NCBI GenBank assembly: GCA_965223485.1
Contig: OZ244993.1
Location: 744,001-808,000 of the forward strand
Source of the DNA: VXPQ01 sp965223485
GTDB taxonomy: Bacteria > Bacteroidota > Rhodothermia > Rhodothermales > VXPQ01
Length of the DNA stretch: 64,000 bases
Direction of reading: 5' to 3'
A program made the translations under genes and the position numbers. Shown in pieces: positions 1 to 7,343 of this stretch. The stretch's first letter is position 1. Each line of letters starts with the position of its first letter. A model generated the notes under the pieces. That model searched no databases. It saw nothing but the letters and a program-made list of their open reading frames with translations, and was not told where the DNA came from.

Positions 1-51
1 GAAATCGCGTACCTCAACCTGCATCGGGGCGTTATCGCTGTGTTCCGTCAT
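1..51 (-). CDS. possible 5' end of an unidentified gene leaving the window
   Basis: An ATG at 51 reading leftwards opens 17 codons to the window edge (peptide begins MTEHSDNAPMQVEV). Too little remains to identify a family and no good ribosome binding site is visible. It points the same way as the symporter behind it, and the 293 bases between them (52-344) show no other gene. Only the frame is seen; that it is a gene is inference. Confidence 0.3.
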   Translation of the reverse strand, partial: MTEHSDNAPMQVEVRDF

Positions 52-344
52 CGCGCTTCGTGCGGTTTGATTACCGTCCGCCATGGATGGACGAGGTGGG
101 CTTCAGAGAGTTTCCGTTCCCGGGGGCGCCTGCGGGACTGGACCGTGGTTGACCCGCTTCAGACAATAGCAACGCGCAAGCCTCGAAAACTTTCCCCCAT
201 TCGCCCGATTTCCGGATCACCGCCCGCCCACCAAAATCCGACGATCAAAATAACGGCGCTGGAGGACAATGCACAGCATGTTTACAATCAGCAATGTTCT
301 GCAGATTCGTAAACCGTTCGCACTGAGGCTTGCCACCCCATCTC

Positions 345-1877
345 CTATCCTCCGAAAAATGGCTCCCAGCGGGAACGATCGGGACGAGGAGTGGCGAGGC
401 TCACGCCGACAAGCGCCAGAATGGACAACGCCACGGCGGGATACGTTACCTCTTGCAAAAACGGATGCAGATCGCCGAACCAGGCCTGGTCGGACATCCA
501 GAACGTCCATACGAGCGTGACGGTGGTCCCCGTCAGAATGGAGCTGATCGCCCCCGCGGCGGTAGCTCGCTTCCACAGGAATGCGGCAAGAAGCGCCGGG
601 GTTATGGACGTGCCGTACACCAGATAGGCCGTATAGGCCGCCGTCAGAATGGTCGGAAACTGATCCACAAGCAAATAGGCGATCACCCCCAGCAAAAGAA
701 CCCAGCCCCGGCTCATCAGCACGATAGCACGGGAACTCATATCCGGGGCGATGAAGCGCTGCACCACATCCCGCGTCAGGTTCGTCGCAGGCACCAGCAG
801 GAACGAGTCGGCGGTGGAAACGATGATCGCCATCATGGTGGCCACCAGCGTCATGCCCAGTACGAGCGGCATATAGGAGGAAATAGCCAGGGTCGGAATA
901 ATGTACTCGGACCGGTTGCCTGCCACATCCGCTGCCCCTCCGGCAAACAGTTCGGGAACGAGCCCCTGATCAGCCGCCACTGCTCCGGTCAGGCCCACGA
1001 AGTACACGGCGGACTCAAGCACCACCACGCCGATCACCCAGAAAAACACGGCCTTCTGCGCCGCGTTGCCGTCCTTTGCGCTGAATATGCGCTGGTACAT
1101 GTTGGCGTCGCCCATCAGGAGAAGCATAGTCGGGATCAGAAAGGATATGGCCACGATCGGCCCGGACGTGGCGCCGGTGCGCTCGTTCGCCCAGTTGCCG
1201 AACAACTCCCATTTTCCCGCCGCTTCCGCATACATCACGATCTCGTCCATCCCGCCAACCGCATCCACCATGAAAAACACGGTGGCGAACACGCCCAGCA
1301 CCATGAGTATGCCGTTCACGACATCGGTGTATACGACGGACAACATCCCGGCCAGCGCCGTATAGGCGATGGCAAAGAGCGCCGTAATAACAATACCCGC
1401 CTGTACGGAAATCTCCGCTTCCGTCCCCTGCGTAATGAAGTGCAGCACATTGCCGCCGCCCCGAAACTGGTACGAAACGATGGTCAGGTAGGCAATAATG
1501 GTGGCGATGGTCGCCAGTACGCTGGAAACCCGTCCGTAGCGCGCCTCGAAAATGTCCGGCACGGTCACCTTGCCGAAATGGCGAATGCGGCGCGCAATAA
1601 AATAAATGAGTACGATGCCGGCCCAGGCGCCGGCGCTGGACCACAGCCCCGCCATGCCGTTACGATAGCCGAGACCTGCGCTGCCGAACAGGGACCCGCT
1701 TCCCATCCAGGTAGCAAGCAGCGTGCCCACCAGCACCCACCAGGGGAGCGTACGGCCCGCCACCATGAAATCTTCCCCCGTCTTCACGATCCGGCTCTTG
1801 TAGTACCCGACCCCGACCAGGGCGGTCAGATAAATAAGGATCGCAAGGATGTAGGGATTATCAAAAAGCGCCAGCAC
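345..1877 (-). CDS. sodium:solute symporter (SSS family)
   Basis: A 510-residue inner-membrane protein with about 13 hydrophobic segments, the usual size and layout of the sodium/solute symporter (SSS) family. Family-like features include an N-terminal segment ending YYKSR, a GRTLPWW stretch near residue 42, the glycine-rich ATWMGSGSLFG stretch near residue 56 and the STADSFLL stretch of the later core helices (family sodium site). The substrate cannot be read from the sequence; sugars, amino acids or carboxylates are all possible. It is transcribed away from aspS, with about 230 bp between the starts that must hold both promoters. It lies outside the island and shows no damage. Confidence 0.9.
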   Translation of the reverse strand: MLALFDNPYILAILIYLTALVGVGYYKSRIVKTGEDFMVAGRTLPWWVLVGTLLATWMGSGSLFGSAGLGYRNGMAGLWSSAGAWAGIVLIYFIARRIRHFGKVTVPDIFEARYGRVSSVLATIATIIAYLTIVSYQFRGGGNVLHFITQGTEAEISVQAGIVITALFAIAYTALAGMLSVVYTDVVNGILMVLGVFATVFFMVDAVGGMDEIVMYAEAAGKWELFGNWANERTGATSGPIVAISFLIPTMLLLMGDANMYQRIFSAKDGNAAQKAVFFWVIGVVVLESAVYFVGLTGAVAADQGLVPELFAGGAADVAGNRSEYIIPTLAISSYMPLVLGMTLVATMMAIIVSTADSFLLVPATNLTRDVVQRFIAPDMSSRAIVLMSRGWVLLLGVIAYLLVDQFPTILTAAYTAYLVYGTSITPALLAAFLWKRATAAGAISSILTGTTVTLVWTFWMSDQAWFGDLHPFLQEVTYPAVALSILALVGVSLATPRPDRSRWEPFFGG

Positions 1878-2109
1878 AGGGATTTTTCAGGGAATGTGGG
1901 CGAAAATCCAACGATTATTCGTCGAGACGTTCGAAAGAGGGCATCGTTTCCATCGTCTTCATGCGTAATTTACGCTTGATCCCGCACCCGTGCCGTCCGA
2001 TCTGCGAACGCATACGGCGCCTGCTTCGTCAAAGGACGCCGCAACGCACCGCCGATCACTCACCCCCATGACCACGCGACACCCCCACAAGCCGGTCACC
2101 GGCAAAGAT

Positions 2110-3921
2110 ATGCATCCGAGGCGCACGCACACCTGCGGCGCACTCCGCCCCGAACATGTCGGGGAGAAGGTCGTGCTCAAGGGATGGGTGGATACCCGAC
2201 GCGATCTCGGCGGGGTCATCTTCCTGGACCTGCGGGATCGCTACGGACTGACACAGGTCGTGTGTTCCCCCCAGGACGAAAAAGAAGCCTACGAACGCGC
2301 CGATCTGGTGCGCAACGAGTATGTGATTTCTGTTCGGGGCACGGTCGGCGAACGAACGCAGGAAACCATTAACCCGAAGCTTCCGACCGGCAAGGTCGAA
2401 GTGCGGGTCCGGGACCTGATCGTGCTGAACAGCTCCGAACCTGTCCCCTTTGCCGTATCGGCCCATGAGGAAAAACGGCGCGCTGCAGGCGAGGACCTGC
2501 GCCTGCGCTACCGGTATCTGGACCTGCGGCGCCCGGAACTCCAGGACATCCTGGTGCTGCGCCATAAGACGTACCAGGCCGTACGCGGATACTTCGACGA
2601 GAACGGCTTCGTGGAAGTCGAAACGCCGGTGCTCATGAAATCGACGCCGGAAGGCGCCAGAGACTATCTGGTGCCGAGCCGCGTGCATCCGGGCCGGTTC
2701 TACGCGCTCCCGCAATCGCCCCAGACCTACAAGCAGATTCTGATGGTTTCCGGCCTGGACCGCTACTTCCAGATCGTCAAATGCTTCCGTGACGAAGACC
2801 TGCGAGCGGACCGCCAGCCCGAGTTTACGCAGATCGACGCAGAGATGAGCTTCCCCGACGAAGAACATATCTATGCGACCTTCGAGGGTCTCATGCAGGC
2901 GATCTGGAAAAAGGTGAAGGGCATCGATCTGCCCGTACCGTTCCCCCGACTGACCTGGCGCGAAGCCATCGAACGATTCGGTTCGGACAAGCCCGACCTT
3001 CGTTTCGGCATGGAAATCCAGGATGTGAGCGATGTGTTCAAAGGCTCCGGCTTCCGGGTCTTCGATCGCATCCTCGAAAACGACGGACGCATCGTGGCGA
3101 TTGTCGCCGAGGGGCAGGGAGATCGGAAGCGCGGCCAGATGGACCGCCTCGACAAGGAGATTGTCCGGCGGCAGATCGGCGTCGGGGGGCTCATTTACTT
3201 CAAGCTGCCGTCGGACGGCTCGGAGATGTATTCCTCGGTCAAGGAACACGTGATTGCCCGGGAACACGTGGATGCCTGCATCAAGGCGGTCGACGCCAAA
3301 GACGGCGATCTGGTGCTGGTGCTGGCCGGCCCCGACCCGGATATTTTCCTGCACATGGGCAAACTGCGCCTGCACATGGCAAGCGAAACCGGCTTGATTC
3401 CGGCGCACGGCGAGCGGTGGGATTTCGTATGGGTCACCGAATTTCCGCTGCTGGAATGGGATGCGGACGCCAAGCGGTTCACAGCCATGCATCACCCGTT
3501 CACGGCGCCCCACCCTGACGATGCGGCAGCACTTGACGCAACGCCGGGCAAGGTGCGGGCCCGCGCCTACGATATGGCGCTCAACGGGGTGGAATTGGGC
3601 GGCGGTTCGATCCGGATTCATTCGAGGAACATGCAGCACCGCATGTTCCGCCTCCTCGGCATCGACGAGGAGGAAGCCGAACAGCGGTTCGGTTTCCTGC
3701 TGGATGCGTTTCGCTACGGCGCACCGCCCCATGGGGGCATTGCCTTCGGCCTCGACCGTATCGTTATGGCGCTGGCGGGCACGCAGAATATCCGCGACGT
3801 AATCGCCTTCCCTAAAACCCAGAGCGCACAGGAATTGATGGTCCGGTCGCCGGATACGGTCGATGCGAAGCAACTGGCAGCATTGCATATCGAGATCGTA
3901 GCGGACAAAGATCCCGAATAG
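2110..3921 (+). CDS. aspS: aspartyl-tRNA synthetase
   Basis: Class II aminoacyl-tRNA synthetase that charges tRNA-Asp in the cytoplasm. From the ATG at 2110 it is 603 residues, normal for the bacterial type. The N-terminal OB-fold anticodon domain starts at once (RTHTCGALR, then GWVDTRRDLGGVIFLDLRD). Motif 2 is FRDEDLRADRQPEFTQID, the bacterial GAD insertion lies in the middle, and motif 3 is GIAFGLDRIVMALAG followed by RDVIAFPKT. Earlier in-frame starts (1990, 2068) would add a basic tail the family does not have, so 2110 is preferred although its ribosome binding site is weak. The pyrophosphatase-like gene follows 76 bp later. Confidence 0.95.
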   Translation: MHPRRTHTCGALRPEHVGEKVVLKGWVDTRRDLGGVIFLDLRDRYGLTQVVCSPQDEKEAYERADLVRNEYVISVRGTVGERTQETINPKLPTGKVEVRVRDLIVLNSSEPVPFAVSAHEEKRRAAGEDLRLRYRYLDLRRPELQDILVLRHKTYQAVRGYFDENGFVEVETPVLMKSTPEGARDYLVPSRVHPGRFYALPQSPQTYKQILMVSGLDRYFQIVKCFRDEDLRADRQPEFTQIDAEMSFPDEEHIYATFEGLMQAIWKKVKGIDLPVPFPRLTWREAIERFGSDKPDLRFGMEIQDVSDVFKGSGFRVFDRILENDGRIVAIVAEGQGDRKRGQMDRLDKEIVRRQIGVGGLIYFKLPSDGSEMYSSVKEHVIAREHVDACIKAVDAKDGDLVLVLAGPDPDIFLHMGKLRLHMASETGLIPAHGERWDFVWVTEFPLLEWDADAKRFTAMHHPFTAPHPDDAAALDATPGKVRARAYDMALNGVELGGGSIRIHSRNMQHRMFRLLGIDEEEAEQRFGFLLDAFRYGAPPHGGIAFGLDRIVMALAGTQNIRDVIAFPKTQSAQELMVRSPDTVDAKQLAALHIEIVADKDPE

Positions 3922-3997
3922 GTAGCGGGCACACGCCGCAGAACAGGCCTTGCAGGGCAATCATGCCCACCGCCGGGTACATACCCCTCGCGTTATC

Positions 3998-4420
3998 ATG
4001 GAAGCACCGGATCGGCTCACGGAACTTGCCCGGCGCGAAATCGACTGGGAGCGTTGGGAAGCGCTGATCCGCAGGAACGGCATTACCATAGATCGCCCGC
4101 ACGGCGCGCGGCACCCCGTACATCCCTCCATTATCTATCCGATGGACTACGGCTACGTGAACGGCACAAGGGCCACGGACGGACAGGATCTGGATGTTTT
4201 TCGCGGCACGACCGGGACGGGGCTTGCGGGCGCGATCCTCAGTGTGGATCACCGCAAGGGAGACCGGGAATTCAAGCTGCTGTACGACTGCTCCCCCGAA
4301 GAAATCTATCTGGCCAACGGGTTCATCAACTTCGATCGCTCCCTGATGGAGGGCGTCCTCGTACTGCGCAAGCCGATGGCCGATCTGTGGCAGGATACTG
4401 CATCTTTTTGCGCCGGATAG
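3998..4420 (+). CDS. inorganic pyrophosphatase-like protein
   Basis: A 140-residue protein resembling the soluble family I inorganic pyrophosphatases, which hydrolyse PPi and would pull the neighbouring aspS reaction forward. Seen: the core YPMDYGYVNGT, then DGQDLDVFRGT in the place of the family's metal-binding DGDxxDV loop. The first and last aspartates are kept but the middle one is glutamine. The protein is shorter than the usual 170-180 residues and lacks the normal C-terminal region, so full activity is uncertain. The start at 3998 is chosen because the frame from 3950 adds residues unlike the family. It could be a pyrophosphatase-fold protein with another substrate. Confidence 0.7.
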   Translation: MEAPDRLTELARREIDWERWEALIRRNGITIDRPHGARHPVHPSIIYPMDYGYVNGTRATDGQDLDVFRGTTGTGLAGAILSVDHRKGDREFKLLYDCSPEEIYLANGFINFDRSLMEGVLVLRKPMADLWQDTASFCAG

Positions 4421-4471
4421 CGTATATCGGGCGCGCTGTAATATGACAAGATATTATTTAGAGAACGGCAT

Positions 4472-4544
4472 GGTCCCGTAGCTCAGTTGGTAGAGCAACT
4501 GACTTTTAATCAGTGGGTCGCAGGTTCGATTCCTGCCGGGATCA
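4472..4544 (+). tRNA. tRNA-Lys (anticodon TTT)
   Basis: A 73-nt cloverleaf. The acceptor stem GGTCCCG pairs with CGGGATC (one G-U), the D arm is GCTCAGTTGGTAGAGC, and the anticodon stem ACTGA/TCAGT holds loop CTTTTAA with anticodon TTT. The T arm contains GGTTCGATTCC. The 3' CCA is not encoded. It lies 127 bp upstream of tRNA-Leu and is probably co-transcribed with it. Confidence 0.97.
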
Positions 4545-4671
4545 CGCACAAAGTATAAAAAAGCATAAATACGGATAGCGCGCATTGGATAACGCGTACG
4601 CCGGACGTGTGCGAGGCAACCCGCAAGAGCGTTCCGTTGTTGCATCCATTCGTACATTCCATAAACTTCAG

Positions 4672-4755
4672 GCCCGGGTGGCGGAATAGGTAGACGCACT
4701 GTCTTGAGGGGGCAGCGTTCGAAAGGGCGTGCTGGTTCGAATCCAGTCCCGGGCA
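4672..4755 (+). tRNA. tRNA-Leu (anticodon GAG)
   Basis: An 84-nt class II tRNA. The acceptor stem GCCCGGG pairs with CCCGGGC, the anticodon stem CTGTC/GGCAG holds loop TTGAGGG (anticodon GAG), and a long variable arm is followed by a T arm with GGTTCGAATCC. Its 3' end is the integration site of the 42-kb island: the segment from 4735 onward recurs exactly at 46779-46800. The left copy keeps the tRNA whole. Confidence 0.97.
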
Positions 4756-4756
4756 C
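4735..4756 (+). repeat. left attachment-site repeat (attL)
   Basis: A 22-bp segment starting GTTCGAATCC and ending CGGGCAC. It overlaps the T arm and 3' acceptor strand of tRNA-Leu and is identical to 46779-46800. The flanking bases differ on both sides, so the repeat is exactly 22 bp. Confidence 0.85.
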
Positions 4757-4771
4757 CGAACTGTTTTTTAC

Positions 4772-4802
4772 AAAGCGTTAATCCTCAATGGGTTAGCGCT
4801 TT
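4772..4802 (+). terminator. rho-independent-like terminator after tRNA-Leu
   Basis: A 13-bp stem (4772-4784 with 4790-4802, all positions paired if two G-U pairs are allowed) has a 5-nt loop and is followed by TTCTTTT. It lies on the island side of the attachment repeat and would end tRNA transcription before the island. Confidence 0.65.
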
Positions 4803-4937
4803 TCTTTTGGGGGCTTGTCAACACAATGCCAACAAAATATGCATGTGTAGCCCTTTTTCGTATGCTAACGTGCGATATTTTTTAGATTGATCCGTGCCCC
4901 TGTTTCCAGTCCAGATGACGGTGTATCCATCCGCCGT

Positions 4938-5129
4938 TCATCTCGAAATCACTTCACCGGCTTCCACCTGTGCTATCAGTCTCTCAATAAGAAGTAGCGT
5001 CTCCGGTCCTCGGTCCCGGCCATGAAGGACGGCTGAGACATGCGGACGGCTCCGTCTGATATTCCGAGCAATCCAGGTCTTCGATAGGCTCAGCGTATTG
5101 ACCCGTTCATGTATGCTACAGACGCAAGC
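4938..5129 (-). pseudogene. remnant of a small helix-turn-helix DNA-binding protein
   Basis: An open frame on the minus strand between stops reads LSLSKTWIARNIRRSRPHVS, then AVLHGRDRGPETLLLIERLI and a short tail. That pattern looks like the recognition helix and C-terminal helices of a Cro/XRE-type regulator. No ATG or GTG start lies in frame, so the 5' end appears lost. Its place beside the attachment site fits a former island regulator or excision factor, but that role is inference. Confidence 0.35.
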
Positions 5130-5319
5130 CTAGTACTCCTCCTCGGATACCATGCGCCCGTCAAACCAGAATGGAAAGCAGCCAGTCCGTCCCATGAGCA
5201 AGATGAATTTCTTAGGTCGCACATGTTTTGCACAACATATGAAATCCCTTTCAAATCACGAAGGAGGAGACGGTTTTTATCCCTGCGTGTTATGCGTCAC
5301 GCTGGGGTGATAATGCATA

Positions 5320-5430
5320 GTATCTATCACGGTGATGGATAACACGCACGCGTTTTGCGTACGCTCTCGGAAACAAACGGGATAGCGCTTGGTGATTTCC
5401 GTGTGTTATCCATCACCGTGACGTAGATAC
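5320..5430. repeat. long inverted repeat
   Basis: Arm 5320-5345 and the reverse complement of 5403-5430 are the same except for two extra bases. Each reads GTATCTA, then TCACGGTGATGGATAACAC. They are separated by 57 bp. The pair could fold as a long hairpin or be the ends of a very small mobile element. Confidence 0.7.
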
Positions 5431-5599
5431 AGCAGTTATCGGGCTACTCGAAGCTCTCGCAAGGCCCCACTGACAGCCCCGCATTTACCCCCTCAAGGTC
5501 AAGGCATCAGCCTTCCCCTGGGCACGGCTCCCCAAAGAAAACACCAACCTCCTCAATCAATACAGCCCGATCCGGCATCCAAATGACCCTTTCACGCGT

Positions 5600-5657
5600 A
5601 GCGCTTTAGCAAGACGCCCGCTGCAATCGCTTGCCCCGTTCGCCTTGCTAAAGCGCT
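5600..5657. repeat. 14-bp perfect inverted repeat
   Basis: AGCGCTTTAGCAAG at 5600-5613 is the exact reverse complement of 5644-5657, with a 30-nt loop. There is no trailing T-run, so a simple terminator is unlikely. No integron core sites border it. Confidence 0.6.
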
Positions 5658-5735
5658 GGGGTCTTGGCGTCTAAGTCGTGCCTTCGATGACGGGGCCAGA
5701 GTCCGAACGGCGCGGTAGTCCTGATCGTGGTGCTA

Positions 5736-5866
5736 CGCCCAATAACCAGGCGCTGCACCCGACAAAGGGCACGGGGGGTCTTGCTTCGCAGTGGGGAAAG
5801 TGTTTCCTTGCTACGTATGATCGATGTCACTGCCCTTCGCGGGTGAGCTTGGGCCGTTATGCGCTC
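5736..5866 (+). repeat. attC-like hairpin site
   Basis: The left arm reads CCAATAACCAGGCGCTGCAC and the right arm GGGTGAGCTTGGGCCGTTATG. These resemble integron attC sites of the kind with CGCTGCA on one side and TGAGCTT before GTTATGC on the other. CACCCG pairs with CGGGTG and AAGGGCA with TGCCCTT inside, giving a strong stem. The length of about 130 bp is within the attC range. No integron integrase is in the window, so this would be a lone site. The core sequences do not strictly fit the textbook consensus. Confidence 0.45.
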
Positions 5867-6032
5867 AAAGAGAACTGAACTCAAGCAGATCCGAATATGC
5901 AGCCATGACCGTCTACGAACGGCTTTTCATTGTGGATCTTGCTTCGTTCGTCTGTTCGTGTTTCATTAACTCTTGTGGGCGGCGTGACGCATATTGAGGC
6001 TTTGTTGAACATTTTCTCGCTTGTACGAACAT

Positions 6033-6923
6033 ATGAAGACAGTAGGTATCGTTGGACTCGGTGATATGGGACTCGCGATGGCCAAGAACCTGGTCAAGGC
6101 GGGCTTTGACACGAGTGGTTTCGATCTTCGCGACCAACGCAAGACGATGTTGGTGGAGGCCGGCGGTAATGCGGCCGAAAGTGTGGCCGACATCGGGGCG
6201 ACGACGGATGTTGTGTTTGTGATGGTCATGAACGGTTCTCAGGTGCAAGACGTGGTGCTTGGCGAGCAGGGATTGCTGGCGAGTATGGATCCAGGGAAGA
6301 CCGTTATCGTGTCGGCGACCATCCAGCCAGCTGAAATCCAAGCGTTGATCGCCCCCCTGGAGTCGAAAGGCATCCATCTGATCGATTCCCCTGTTAGTGG
6401 GGGGCGGTTTGGGGCCGAGGCAGGCACGCTAGCCATGATGGCAGCAGCGAAGAAAGCAGTTTTCGGAGCCCAGCAAGATGTCTTGCAGGCAGTCGGCGAG
6501 CATATCTTTCACGTGGGTGAGGAGATCGGCGGAGGGCAGATGGTCAAGGCAACGCTTCAGGGATTGATCGGCTGCACGTTCACGGCGCTCTTCGAATCGC
6601 TGGTGTTGGGGGCCAAGGCCGGCGTCGACGGGAAGACGATGTATGAAGTGTTTACGGCCAGCGGCGTGCGCAGCCCTCTGATCGACGATTGCATGAAGCG
6701 CATCATGGACCGCACCTTCAAGGATACCGGCAGCCAGATCACAACGATGTATAAGGACCTGGGCATCACGATGGCGATGGCCAGGGAGCAAGGGGTGGCG
6801 ATGTTCACCACGAGCACCGCACACGAACTATTTCAGTCGGGCATCTCGTTGTTTCCAGAGGAAGACAACTGGTCGGTTGTGAAGGTGCTTGAGCAACTTG
6901 CCGGCGTGGAAGTGCACTGGTAG
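6033..6923 (+). CDS. beta-hydroxyacid dehydrogenase (3-hydroxyisobutyrate/tartronate semialdehyde reductase family)
   Basis: A 296-residue NAD(P)-dependent dehydrogenase of the 3-hydroxyisobutyrate family. The ATG at 6033 places the Rossmann motif GIVGLGDMGLAMAKNL at residue 4. The substrate-binding signature DSPVSGGRFGAEAGTLAMM and the catalytic lysine in GGGQMVKATLQG are present; the asparagine usually four residues after that lysine is glutamine. Family members reduce short hydroxy-acid semialdehydes, for example tartronate semialdehyde in uronate and aldarate breakdown, which would suit this island, but the substrate is not determined. It is followed 44 bp later by a truncated sugar isomerase gene. 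Confidence 0.85.
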   Translation: MKTVGIVGLGDMGLAMAKNLVKAGFDTSGFDLRDQRKTMLVEAGGNAAESVADIGATTDVVFVMVMNGSQVQDVVLGEQGLLASMDPGKTVIVSATIQPAEIQALIAPLESKGIHLIDSPVSGGRFGAEAGTLAMMAAAKKAVFGAQQDVLQAVGEHIFHVGEEIGGGQMVKATLQGLIGCTFTALFESLVLGAKAGVDGKTMYEVFTASGVRSPLIDDCMKRIMDRTFKDTGSQITTMYKDLGITMAMAREQGVAMFTTSTAHELFQSGISLFPEEDNWSVVKVLEQLAGVEVHW

Positions 6924-6967
6924 CGCGACCGGCTTTTGTTCAGAAGGCTGTAACAAAATATAGGCAC

Positions 6968-7315
6968 ATGGTCAAACTCGGTGTAATCACAGATGGCATC
7001 AGCAGGGATTTCGAACGCGCGCTCCAGGTAATGACGGAAGCCGGCCTGATGCATGCCGAATTGCAGTTTCTCTGGGATAAAGAGGTCGGCGATCTCACTC
7101 CCCAGGAAATGGACAAGGCACAGGATTTGATCAAACGTTACCAGGTAACCGTCTCCTGCATCTCCCGCCATAACTTTTCAGGCATGCTTGTGGGAGCCGT
7201 TGAGCCTGAGGATGCGGTTTATACCCAGCACATGGATGGCTTCAAGCGATGCATTGAAATGGCCCATCGGTTCGGCACTCGCCTGGTGCGAATCATGAGC
7301 TTTCGCCGGGGATAA
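6968..7315 (+). pseudogene. sugar phosphate isomerase/epimerase, 3' truncated
   Basis: 115 residues matching only the N-terminal part of a xylose-isomerase-like TIM-barrel protein, which is normally 270-300 residues. It begins MVKLGVITDGISRDFERALQ and includes AHRFGTRLVRIMSF near residue 100. It then runs into a stop, 28 bp before the end of the oppositely oriented transporter gene. The lost part of the barrel carries most metal ligands, so the product should be inactive. The break marks a deletion or rearrangement in the island. The 5' end is intact and lies 44 bp after the dehydrogenase, so the two once formed a unit. Confidence 0.7.
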
Positions 7316-7343
7316 GGCGGGCTGATTTTCCTGGTTTTTCAGC

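Larger units (their letters stand above)
4803..6032. other. island left margin without an intact gene
   Basis: About 1.2 kb with no convincing complete gene. It holds a helix-turn-helix remnant (4938-5129, minus), two inverted repeats (5320-5430 and 5600-5657) and an attC-like hairpin (5736-5866). An integrase gene would be expected beside the attachment site; no recognisable integrase fragment was found in any frame. Confidence 0.6.

Noticed and set aside
330..1979. A 549-codon plus-strand open frame across the symporter gene
   Set aside because: It is antisense to a clear SSS transporter, is rich in His, Arg and Gln with low-complexity composition, and matches no family.
2056..3960. A 634-codon minus-strand frame over aspS
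   Set aside because: It lies opposite a complete aspartyl-tRNA synthetase with all motifs; composition is typical of an antisense shadow in GC-rich DNA.
4454..4756. A 100-codon minus-strand frame starting MPGTGFEPARPF
   Set aside because: It is the well-known spurious translation of tRNA genes; it spans tRNA-Lys and tRNA-Leu in reverse.
5109..5342. A 77-codon plus-strand frame in the island margin
   Set aside because: No recognisable family or good start context, and it runs into the long inverted repeat.
5600..5657. Second integron-type site
   Set aside because: The 14-bp inverted repeat lacks GTT/AAC core sites at its ends.
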